The notes beneath the pieces were generated by a model, which was not told the DNA's origin, made no database searches, and saw only the letters and a program-made list of their open reading frames with translations. This document shows, one piece after another, positions 1 through 6,685 of a stretch of 13,701 nt of DNA. Within the stretch, counting starts at the first letter, position 1, and each line of letters starts with the position of its first letter. The DNA lies in assembly GCA_007119095.1 (NCBI GenBank), contig SKQI01000003.1:1-13701 (forward strand). The letters are read 5' to 3'. This stretch comes from Wenzhouxiangella sp. (GTDB lineage Bacteria; Pseudomonadota; Gammaproteobacteria; Xanthomonadales; Wenzhouxiangellaceae). Made by a program: the position numbers and the translations under genes.

Positions 1-98
1 ACGCAAAGATGAAAAGCGCGGGCACGTGATAAAGCTAAAAACACTAGTATTACTGGGCTTCTACGGCGGTTAGTGCTCATCTATACCTCGGATACAAA
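1..98. mobile_element. Probable end of an integrated element (left of tRNA junction)
   Basis: This stretch is clearly AT-richer than the rest of the window and contains no convincing gene. It ends exactly where recognisable tRNA-Pro sequence begins (base 98 or 99), in the place where the 5' acceptor, D-arm and start of the tRNA should be. No sequence able to pair with the tRNA acceptor 3' strand (CGGGGTG) is present. The simplest reading is that these bases are the terminal part of an element inserted into the tRNA gene by a tyrosine recombinase, with the integrase and the restored tRNA lying outside the window. This is inference: no integrase gene or second att copy is visible. Confidence 0.45.
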
Positions 99-148
99 CT
101 GCTTTCGGGAGGCAGGGGCCGTGAGTTCGAATCTCGCCACCCCGACCA
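99..148 (+). pseudogene. 3' fragment of tRNA-Pro(CGG); likely att site
   Basis: Bases 99-103 and 111-115 form a 5-bp anticodon stem around the loop TTCGGGA (104-110), giving anticodon CGG at 106-108. The variable region is 116-120, the T-stem 121-125/133-137 with loop TTCGAAT, the acceptor 3' strand CACCCCG 138-144, the discriminator A145 and an encoded CCA 146-148. G72 and A73, together with anticodon G35 and G36, are the known proline identity set in bacteria. The 5' acceptor strand and D-arm are absent upstream, so this is not a complete tRNA gene. A fragment starting at the anticodon stem and running to CCA is the typical segment duplicated by tRNA-targeting integrases. Confidence 0.85.
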
Positions 149-160
149 CGACGTATATCG

Positions 161-190
161 AAAAGCCGGCCTTGCGCCGGCTTTTTTTTG
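161..190 (+). terminator. Rho-independent terminator after tRNA fragment
   Basis: GCCGGC (165-170) and GCCGGC (176-181) form a perfect 6-bp stem around a 5-base loop, preceded by AAAA and followed by eight T residues (182-189). It lies 16 bases after the CCA of the tRNA fragment and 45 bases before the next start codon. It therefore looks like the original chromosomal terminator of the tRNA-Pro gene, which supports the right side of the junction being native chromosome. Confidence 0.85.
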
Positions 191-234
191 TCCGGGTTAT
201 CATAGCCGCAGCGAGGGACCTTCAGGGCATCGAC

Positions 235-1674
235 ATGAACCAGAACGAGATCGCGGCCGGCTTTGCCGCCGTGGCCACGCGGATGCACGACATCGGCCTG
301 CCGGCACTGGCCATACGCACCTTTGAACACTATTACAAGGCGTTGGCCCGGGGCAGCACCGGCCTGCTGCCGGAAAGCCAGATCAGCCCGGCTGCAGATG
401 TTCCTCGGCTGGTCGACTTGCCAGCGGATATCAATACCAACGACGCGCTGGGCCGCACCGTAGTCATCAAGCTCAACGGTGGGCTGGGCACCAGCATGGG
501 CCTGAACCAGGCCAAGTCCCTGCTGCCGGCCCGCGAGGGCGTGAGCTTCCTGGAGCTGATTGCACGCCAGATCCTCCATCTGCGGGCAAGCACCGGCCAC
601 GCCGTGCCGTTGCTGTTGATGAACAGCTTCAATACCGAGGCCGACTCGCTGGCCCTGCTGGCCAAACTACCTGAACTGGCGACTGGCCAGGGCGACGTGC
701 CGCTGTCGTTCCTGCAGCATCGCGTGCCGCGCCTGCTGGAAGACAGCCTGATGCCGGTGTCCTGGCCTGAAGCTCCCGAGCGCGAATGGTGCCCGCCCGG
801 CCATGGCGATCTCTACACCGCATTGATGACCACGGGCCTGCTTGACCGCCTGTTGGCGCGCGGCTATCGGTGGGCCTTTGTGTCCAATGCCGACAACCTG
901 GGCGCCAGCCTCGAACCTGCCATTCTCGACCTGATGGCCCGGGAGTCGATCCCGTTTCTGATGGAGGTAACGCGGCGCACGGCTGCTGATCGCAAGGGCG
1001 GGCATGTCGCCCGGGACCACAACGGCCAGCTCATCCTGCGCGAATCTGCCCAGTGCCCGGCAGAAGATCAGGCCGCCTTCCAGGACATCGAGCGCCACCG
1101 ATACTTCAACACCAACAATCTTTGGCTGGATCTGCAGGCGCTGAAAGATCTGATGAGCGCGCGCAACGGTGTACTGGGTCTGCCCCTGATCAAGAACCGG
1201 AAGCATGTCGTGCCCGACGACAAGACCACCCCGGCCGTGATCCAGATCGAAACCGCCATGGGGGCCGCCATCTCGGCCTTTCCGGGCGCGCGCATTCTGG
1301 AGGTTCCGCGGACGCGCTTTGCCCCGGTCAAAACGACCAGCGATCTGCTGGTGCTCTGGTCGGATCGATACCAGGTCGATGCGGCTGGCCTGGTTCAACC
1401 CACCACCCAGACCCCATTGACCGTCGATCTGGATCCGGAGCATTACGGCAGCATCGACAAGTTTCAGGCCCGCTTTCCGTCCGGTGCTCCGTCGTTGATC
1501 GAGGCGCACGAATTCAGCGTACGTGGTGATGTTGTCTTTGATGAGCACATCACCATCCGCGGCAAGGTTCACCTGCGCCGTCCACCCGGCCACCAGCACC
1601 GAATCACCAGCGGCACAGTATTGTCCGACAGCGACGAACAAGCGGAACCGAAGCAACCCCAACCCAAAAATTGA
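235..1674 (+). CDS. UTP-glucose-1-phosphate uridylyltransferase, eukaryotic type (UDPGP family)
   Basis: Makes UDP-glucose and pyrophosphate from UTP and glucose-1-phosphate in the cytoplasm, feeding glycan, LPS and trehalose or glycogen synthesis. The 479-residue product has the hallmarks of the UDPGP family rather than the GalU family: the nucleotide loop KLNGGLGTSMG (residues 79-89), VSNADNLG (216-223), a FNTNNLW motif, IETAMGAAI and FAPVKTTSDLL. KLNGGLGT favours UGPase over UDP-N-acetylglucosamine pyrophosphorylase, which has a different glycine loop. The C-terminus (GDVVFDEHITIRGKVHLR) resembles the beta-helix cap of UGPases, followed by a charged tail. The open frame extends upstream to base 73, but that part crosses the tRNA fragment and terminator. 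ATG 235 has AGGG at 224-227 with a 7-base spacer. TATCAT at 198-203 is a possible -10 box. The gene stands alone and converges on its right-hand neighbour. Confidence 0.92.
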   Translation: MNQNEIAAGFAAVATRMHDIGLPALAIRTFEHYYKALARGSTGLLPESQISPAADVPRLVDLPADINTNDALGRTVVIKLNGGLGTSMGLNQAKSLLPAREGVSFLELIARQILHLRASTGHAVPLLLMNSFNTEADSLALLAKLPELATGQGDVPLSFLQHRVPRLLEDSLMPVSWPEAPEREWCPPGHGDLYTALMTTGLLDRLLARGYRWAFVSNADNLGASLEPAILDLMARESIPFLMEVTRRTAADRKGGHVARDHNGQLILRESAQCPAEDQAAFQDIERHRYFNTNNLWLDLQALKDLMSARNGVLGLPLIKNRKHVVPDDKTTPAVIQIETAMGAAISAFPGARILEVPRTRFAPVKTTSDLLVLWSDRYQVDAAGLVQPTTQTPLTVDLDPEHYGSIDKFQARFPSGAPSLIEAHEFSVRGDVVFDEHITIRGKVHLRRPPGHQHRITSGTVLSDSDEQAEPKQPQPKN

Positions 1675-1681
1675 CAAAGCA

Positions 1682-1724
1682 GCCGTGGCCGGGCCACGGC
1701 CCCCGAACCCGGAACCCGGAACCC
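1682..1724. repeat. Composite repeat copy A: palindromic GC core plus heptamer array
   Basis: GCCGTGGCC (1682-1690) and GGCCACGGC (1692-1700) form a 9-bp inverted repeat about a single base. It contains the core GGCCGGGCCACG (1687-1698). After a short C-run come three heptamers, CGAACCC, GGAACCC and GGAACCC (1704-1724), then GT. The element fills most of the 57-base gap between two convergent genes, a usual place for REP-like sequences. It could also act as a bidirectional transcription barrier, although no T-run follows the stem. Confidence 0.75.
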
Positions 1725-1731
1725 GTTCTTT

Positions 1732-2886
1732 TCACCTCCCCGTAGCCAACCAATGCCCGAATAAATCCGGCTGCTCGCGCTGAAACCACTCCCGTAATTC
1801 CAGATCGGTGGGGTCGGCGCGCAGGGCGCGGAAGCGGGTCCAGGCTTCGGCTGCCGGGGTGTCGGGGCAGGCGGATTCCGGGATGTCGGGCAAGGCGTAG
1901 GCCACCGACACCAGCCAGGCCGGGAACAGATCGATGGGCAGCGGCGGGTCCAGGTCCCAGAAGATTTCCAGGCGACGGACCAGCTCATCATCCTGGCAGG
2001 CATCCAGCCAGGCCTCGGCAGCCTTGCCGTGGCGCCAGCATAGCTGACAGACCGCAGCCAGCCCCTGCTCGCGATCACCCGTGGCCAAGGCCGCATCGGC
2101 CAGGCGGCGCAGCAGAATGGGTTGATCCAGGTAGTCCGGCAAGGCCAGAACAGCCGCCAACACACCCGGCCAATCCTCGATCCGCGCCAGCACGGCGGTC
2201 GGATGCAAATCGGGCTGATCCGGATCGAACCGACCAGCATCCATGCCCTGAGCAAGCTGGCGCCAGAACGGCGCCATGAACCGCCGGCCATCGGCCTGGC
2301 CCAGCAGGCGCCGGGCGCGCGGACTGATATCTTCGTCCAGCAGGGCCAGGCGCCGGGACGGATCATTCACTGCATCCTCCAGCCAGGCCAATGCCTCGAT
2401 CAAGCGCTCGCCGTCGGCCTGGACATCGTTCCCCGGGTCGGCCCGCGACATGTCAGCCAGGGCCAGTTCGGCGCGGGCACGATCAGCCGCCAGCAAGGCC
2501 TGATTCAGCGCGCTGCGCGCCTGGGCAAAACCGGTGTCGAAAAACAGATCGCCCTGGGCGCTGGGCGCGGCGCGGCGCCAGGTTGATCTGGCCAAGCGTT
2601 CGGCCGTGGCTGAACGAAAAACCCGACGCCCCGCGGCGTCCGCCGGCTCAACCTGCGCCTGCAGGCCCAGTTTGCCGGCCCAGCCGGCGGCCAGGCGCAA
2701 CTCATCAACGCAAACTTCGGGATTGCCGTACAGCACGTCTTCCAGGCACTTCAATTCGCCACTTTCCCAACGTGCCAGGTCGGCCGCGTCCACCCGGCCG
2801 ATCAGTTTCAGCAGGGCCAGCGGCTGATAGCACTGGTCGCGTGCCAGCAGGCGATCAACAGCAGCTTGAATTCGGTCGGCTCTCAC
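1732..2886 (-). CDS. Hypothetical helical protein, coupled to SNF2 helicase
   Basis: I do not recognise this 384-residue protein. It lacks a signal peptide and membrane segments and appears cytoplasmic. Long stretches are alanine- and leucine-rich with regularly spaced helices; the segment around residues 240-320 (LLRRLADAALATGDREQG, then CQLCWRHGKAAEAWL) looks like a helical-hairpin repeat of TPR type, but no exact repeat unit is clear. The frame is open upstream to 2985, but that part would overlap the helicase C-terminus. The start chosen is GTG 2886 (product VRADRIQAAVDRLL), with AAGGA just upstream and only 10 bases after the helicase stop, so the two genes are almost certainly one operon. 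A role as partner or accessory of the helicase is inference from position only. Confidence 0.75.
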   Translation of the reverse strand: MRADRIQAAVDRLLARDQCYQPLALLKLIGRVDAADLARWESGELKCLEDVLYGNPEVCVDELRLAAGWAGKLGLQAQVEPADAAGRRVFRSATAERLARSTWRRAAPSAQGDLFFDTGFAQARSALNQALLAADRARAELALADMSRADPGNDVQADGERLIEALAWLEDAVNDPSRRLALLDEDISPRARRLLGQADGRRFMAPFWRQLAQGMDAGRFDPDQPDLHPTAVLARIEDWPGVLAAVLALPDYLDQPILLRRLADAALATGDREQGLAAVCQLCWRHGKAAEAWLDACQDDELVRRLEIFWDLDPPLPIDLFPAWLVSVAYALPDIPESACPDTPAAEAWTRFRALRADPTDLELREWFQREQPDLFGHWLATGR

Positions 2887-2896
2887 TCTTGGTCCT

Positions 2897-5800
2897 TCAA
2901 CCCAGCGGTTCGAACAAGGCATCGAGGTCATCGGCACCCAGATCCACCGCGCCCCCGCCACCGAGCAAGCCCTCCACCAGCCCACGCTTGGACTGCTGCA
3001 GCTCGAACACCTTTTGTTCGATGGTGTCTTCGGTCAGCAGGCGATAGACGAACACGTTTTGCTGCTGGCCGATCCGGTGGGCGCGGTCGGTGGCCTGGTC
3101 TTCCACCGCCGGGTTCCACCAGGGGTCGTAGTGAATGACGGTATCGGCTGCCGTGAGGTTCAGGCCGACGCCGCCGGCCTTCAGGCTGACCAGGAACAGC
3201 GGCACTTGGCCTGCCTGGAAGCGCTCGACCACGGCCTGGCGATCGCGGGTCTGGCCGGTAAGCTTGACGTAGGCGATGCCACGCTCGGTCACCGCCTGCT
3301 CGATCAGCTTCAGCATGCTGACGAACTGGGAAAACAGCAGCACCCGCCGCCCTTCGGCGACCAGCTCGGGCAGCAGCTCCATCAACAACTCCAACTTGGC
3401 CGATTCGGCCGCCTCGGCACCTTCAACATTCTTCAGCAGGCGCGGGTCGCAACAGATCTGGCGCAGCCGCAGCAGCGCGTCCAGCACCATGATGCGGCTG
3501 CGCTCGGCACCCTGGCTAGCCAGGGCCCGGCGAACCTTGTCGTGCAGGGCAACGCGGGTGCGCTCGTAAAGCTGGCGCTGGGCACCACTGAGGGCCACCG
3601 CCTGCACGATCTCGGTCTTGGGTGGCAGCTCGGGCGCCACTTCGGCCTTGGTCCGGCGCAGGAAAAAAGGCCGGATCCGCCTGGCCAGCAGCTCGCGGCG
3701 CTCTTCGTCTTCCTGGCGTTCGATCGGCGCTCGGAACAGTCGCCGGAAACGCGCCTGGCTGCCGAGCAGGCCCGGCATCAGGAAATCGAACAGGCTCCAC
3801 AACTCGCCCAGGTGATTTTCCAGCGGGGTGCCGGTCAGGCACAGGCGATGGCGGCTGTTCAACTCGCGTACCTGGCGCGACACCTTCGCCCGCGGATTCT
3901 TGATCGCCTGGGCTTCATCGAGAATCAGCAGGTGAAATCGATGGCGCTTGAGCTGTTCGATGTCGCGCACCAGCAGCGGATAAGTGGTCAGGACCAGGTC
4001 CGACTCTTCGATCCACTGAAAACGGCCCTTGCGCTCGGGGCCGTGCAAGGTCAGCACTTTCAGATCGGGCGCAAAACGTCTGGCCTCGGCGCGCCAGTTG
4101 AACATCAGACTGGTCGGAGCGATCACCAGGCAAGGCGCATCCAGGCGCCCGGCTTCTTTTTCAGCCAGCACGTGGGCCAGCGCCTGCAGGGTCTTGCCCA
4201 GGCCCATGTCATCGGCCAGAATGCCGCCAAAGCCGAAGCGGCGCAGGAACTGCAGCCAGCCCAGGCCAAAGCGCTGGTAGCCGCGAAGCTCAGCAACCAG
4301 GCCGGTTGGACCATCGGCGGCTTCGATGCGCTCGAAATCGTCCAACCGGCGACTGAGTTCGGCCAGGCCGTCGTCACCGCCGAACTGCCAGTGCCTGCCG
4401 GCCACCGCCAGCTCGGCCAGGCGCGCGCGCGGCAGGCGCAGCCGGCCCTGGCGCAAGCGCGGAATCGTGTCCAGGCAGTCGACCAGCCCGCGCAGGGTGG
4501 CGGCCAGTCTGGCCATGGGCATCAGCACGCGGCGGGTTTCATCCAGGGCCAGGGTGACATGCCCGTCGGGCAGATCACCGGACAACAGCTGCCGCAGCAT
4601 GGGTACCGGGGTGCGCTCTATCCACTCCAGCAAAGCCGGCAGCAAAGAATGACGCCGGCCCTGCCACAGCACCCCCAGGTCAAGCTCGATCCGATCCGGG
4701 TCATTGGCCACCTCGGCCAGGTCGCCATACCAGTCATCCGGCTCGACCAGGGTCAAACTGAAATCATCGCTGAGCGCAATCTGCCAGCCTGCGGCGCGCA
4801 GCTTGTCGAAACGGCGCTGGAAACCCAGCCAGACCTCGTCGCGCCGGTCAGCGCGCCGGGCTACCCACAGTCCGCCGTCGCCCGGACGATAATCGCGGTC
4901 GGCACCGGATTGCAGCGGCGCCAGGCCGGACTGCTCCAGCTCGGCAATGCAGCCTTCTTCAAAATCCGGGCTGCGCTCGACGCTGAGCACCCTCCCCTCG
5001 GCCACCAGGCGCGAGTCGAATTCATCATCCCAACCCAGCTCTACCGAGCCGTAGGCAAAGCTCAGACGCGCGGCCGGCACTGTTTCAAAGCGCGCGCCGC
5101 TGCCGACCTCGACATTAATAAGGGCCAGGCGCGGGGCCGCGGGTACTGAACCCAGTGCTTCCTGGTCCAGCGCCTGCGGTCGAGGAAAGTCAGCCGGGGC
5201 ATCGGCCAGGCGTTGGCGCAGCGTTTCCACCTGTTCCGGTGCCACCGGACCGGCGGTCAGCAGTTCTGCCACGCGGTCTTCATCCAGCGCGGTTTGCAGC
5301 GGTCGGCAGCGACCGCTATCCAGGTTGATACGCCAGGGCGGCAGCAGCGGCAGCTGGGCCGCTTCGCTGTCATCCTCGGTGGCCAGCAGCAGGCGCTGGT
5401 AGCCGCTGGCCAGCAATTCCCACTCGGCAGTGGCCAGCAGCGGTTCGGCCATGACCAGGGTCAGGCCGGCGGCCTTTTCCCAGCGGCAGCGCCCGGTCTC
5501 GACCATGGCCCGCAGCAGCTTCTGGCTGTTCGGACCCAAAGGAATCCAGACCAGGTCGGTCGCCTCGACCACCCGATCGGCCAGCTCGTGCAGGATGGCC
5601 AGGTCATCCTCACCAACATAATCTGGCTGGCGCATTTCATTGAGACGCGACAGCGCGTAGGGCGTGGTCGTCGCCTCACCCCCCGCTGCCAGCGACAGGC
5701 GCGACGGGCAAACGCTGAGTTCATCACCATCCGGAGACAGGCGCAGCAGATAGACCATGCGCTGACTCGGGCTGGCCGGGGCCCGGCCCCGCACCAAGGA

Positions 5801-6142
5801 TGCGGGACGCGACGACGATGGCGCCGAACGGGCCTGCGTGGCGGCCAGGAACAGCGCTGCCACATGTTCGCAGTTTCGGCCCAGGTCGCAGGTGCAGTCG
5901 CCGGACAGGCGGCCATCATCCAGCGTGGCATGGACCCGATGCGGCGATGCCCCGCCGTCGGCCACCAACCCGGCCAGAATCAGCACTTCATCCAGGCGAG
6001 TGCGCTGCAAGCGACTGACAGACTCCCTGGCCGCCAGCGCACGACCACGCTCGACCCGTTTCGGGTCCAGTGCAGCCAGCGGGCTGGCGATGCCCTTTGC
6101 GGCGAGGCTCATCGGCGATTTCCGCGCATCAAAACCGCCCAT
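2897..6142 (-). CDS. SWIM zinc-finger SNF2-family helicase/ATPase
   Basis: A 1,081-residue superfamily 2 DNA translocase of the bacterial SNF2/HepA-like group. An N-terminal SWIM zinc finger is visible as C83-x-C85-x5-C91-x-H93. A long middle region of about 500 residues without clear motifs follows. The ATPase core begins with LRGYQRFGLGWLQ and ADDMGLGKT (Walker A lysine K650), then DEAQ (742-745), LTGTPLENH, and in the second lobe LLFSQF, LKAGGVGLNLTAAD and DRAHRIGQ (1019-1026, arginine finger motif VI). All key helicase motifs are intact. Such proteins remodel nucleic acid-protein complexes in transcription, recombination or repair; the exact substrate cannot be read here. ATG 6142 gives the longest product, but neither it nor ATG 6112 (MSLAAKG) has a strong ribosome site, so the start is uncertain by 10 codons. 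It is the first gene of a minus-strand pair, divergent from the secreted-protein pair. Confidence 0.93.
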   Translation of the reverse strand: MGGFDARKSPMSLAAKGIASPLAALDPKRVERGRALAARESVSRLQRTRLDEVLILAGLVADGGASPHRVHATLDDGRLSGDCTCDLGRNCEHVAALFLAATQARSAPSSSRPASLVRGRAPASPSQRMVYLLRLSPDGDELSVCPSRLSLAAGGEATTTPYALSRLNEMRQPDYVGEDDLAILHELADRVVEATDLVWIPLGPNSQKLLRAMVETGRCRWEKAAGLTLVMAEPLLATAEWELLASGYQRLLLATEDDSEAAQLPLLPPWRINLDSGRCRPLQTALDEDRVAELLTAGPVAPEQVETLRQRLADAPADFPRPQALDQEALGSVPAAPRLALINVEVGSGARFETVPAARLSFAYGSVELGWDDEFDSRLVAEGRVLSVERSPDFEEGCIAELEQSGLAPLQSGADRDYRPGDGGLWVARRADRRDEVWLGFQRRFDKLRAAGWQIALSDDFSLTLVEPDDWYGDLAEVANDPDRIELDLGVLWQGRRHSLLPALLEWIERTPVPMLRQLLSGDLPDGHVTLALDETRRVLMPMARLAATLRGLVDCLDTIPRLRQGRLRLPRARLAELAVAGRHWQFGGDDGLAELSRRLDDFERIEAADGPTGLVAELRGYQRFGLGWLQFLRRFGFGGILADDMGLGKTLQALAHVLAEKEAGRLDAPCLVIAPTSLMFNWRAEARRFAPDLKVLTLHGPERKGRFQWIEESDLVLTTYPLLVRDIEQLKRHRFHLLILDEAQAIKNPRAKVSRQVRELNSRHRLCLTGTPLENHLGELWSLFDFLMPGLLGSQARFRRLFRAPIERQEDEERRELLARRIRPFFLRRTKAEVAPELPPKTEIVQAVALSGAQRQLYERTRVALHDKVRRALASQGAERSRIMVLDALLRLRQICCDPRLLKNVEGAEAAESAKLELLMELLPELVAEGRRVLLFSQFVSMLKLIEQAVTERGIAYVKLTGQTRDRQAVVERFQAGQVPLFLVSLKAGGVGLNLTAADTVIHYDPWWNPAVEDQATDRAHRIGQQQNVFVYRLLTEDTIEQKVFELQQSKRGLVEGLLGGGGAVDLGADDLDALFEPLG

Positions 6143-6181
6143 GATAGCGTCTGACCGGGCTGCCAGGGAGGCGGGTTCAAA

Positions 6182-6212
6182 GTGACTTTATTCATGCACT
6201 CGCTGTCATAAA
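6182..6212 (+). promoter_or_regulatory. Candidate sigma-70 promoter for the secreted-protein pair
   Basis: In the 105-base divergent gap, CATAAA (6207-6212) is preceded by TG (6204-6205), making an extended -10 box. A weak -35 candidate GTGACT lies at 6182-6187 with a rather long 19-base spacer. Transcription would start about 30 bases before the ATG at 6248, whose ribosome site GGAGA (6236-6240) is good. This is a pattern match only. Confidence 0.35.
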
Positions 6213-6247
6213 CTGGTCACTACTTTGGCAATTTCGGAGACTGTCTC

Positions 6248-6685
6248 ATGCCAAGCCGGCTGCCTGCCTTGCCCGTCGTGCTGTTCCTGCTGGTTCTGCC
6301 AGCGGCATCTCTGGCCGACCGGGCGCAACATATCGCCAGCTTCCAGCAACTGAACCCGGCCGAACTGCGCTCCGCCGAACAGAACATGTCCAGTCTGGTC
6401 GATCGCCGCACCGGCCAGGCCCTGCGCGAGCCGGTCAATGATGCCGAAGCCTATGTCATCGCCCGCCAACAACGCCTGGTCAAACGCCTGGCAAGCCGGC
6501 CACAAGCCGAATCGGTCGACGATGGCGGGGTAGCCCGGCACTTCTGGCCGGCCGCGCGCGCCACTCGAATCACCATCGGCCCGGACGGGCAACCACAGGC
6601 ACAGTGCATCAGCGCCCCGGCCATGCTCGAGCCCGCCCTGCCCGACTTTCGCCTGTCCAACCACAGCAGCAGGCCAGACCGATGA
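6248..6685 (+). CDS. Small exported protein, translationally coupled to the metallopeptidase
   Basis: The 145-residue product starts with a clear Sec signal peptide: a short basic start, then PALPVVLFLLVLPAASLA, with likely cleavage before DRAQ (about residue 24). The mature protein of about 122 residues has one cysteine, near the C-terminus in the segment GPDGQPQAQC. It is not a lipoprotein, since no lipobox cysteine follows the signal. ATG 6248 has GGAGA seven bases upstream. Its stop codon TGA (6683-6685) overlaps the start of the next gene as ATGA, so the two are translated together. I do not recognise a family. Co-export with a zinc peptidase suggests an inhibitor, folding helper or detached pro-segment, but that is inference. 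The name hypothetical secreted protein is the safe call. Confidence 0.8.
   Translation: MPSRLPALPVVLFLLVLPAASLADRAQHIASFQQLNPAELRSAEQNMSSLVDRRTGQALREPVNDAEAYVIARQQRLVKRLASRPQAESVDDGGVARHFWPAARATRITIGPDGQPQAQCISAPAMLEPALPDFRLSNHSSRPDR

Noticed and set aside
72..148. Complete tRNA gene
   Set aside because: Bases 72-98 cannot form the acceptor 5' strand or a D-arm; only the part from the anticodon stem onward is tRNA.
73..234. N-terminal extension of the pyrophosphorylase frame to base 73
   Set aside because: The extra 54 codons cross the tRNA fragment and the terminator; the family N-terminus and a ribosome site fit ATG 235.
2887..2985. Upstream ATG at 2985 for the helical protein
   Set aside because: It would overlap the helicase end by 89 bases; GTG 2886 has a ribosome site and natural operon spacing.
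3014..5149. 711-codon plus-strand open frame antisense to the helicase
   Set aside because: Glutamine-rich shadow of a high-GC coding sequence; the opposite strand has every helicase motif.
6604..6681. Longer start for the metallopeptidase
   Set aside because: It would overlap the small gene by 82 bases and bury the signal peptide behind 26 unrelated residues.
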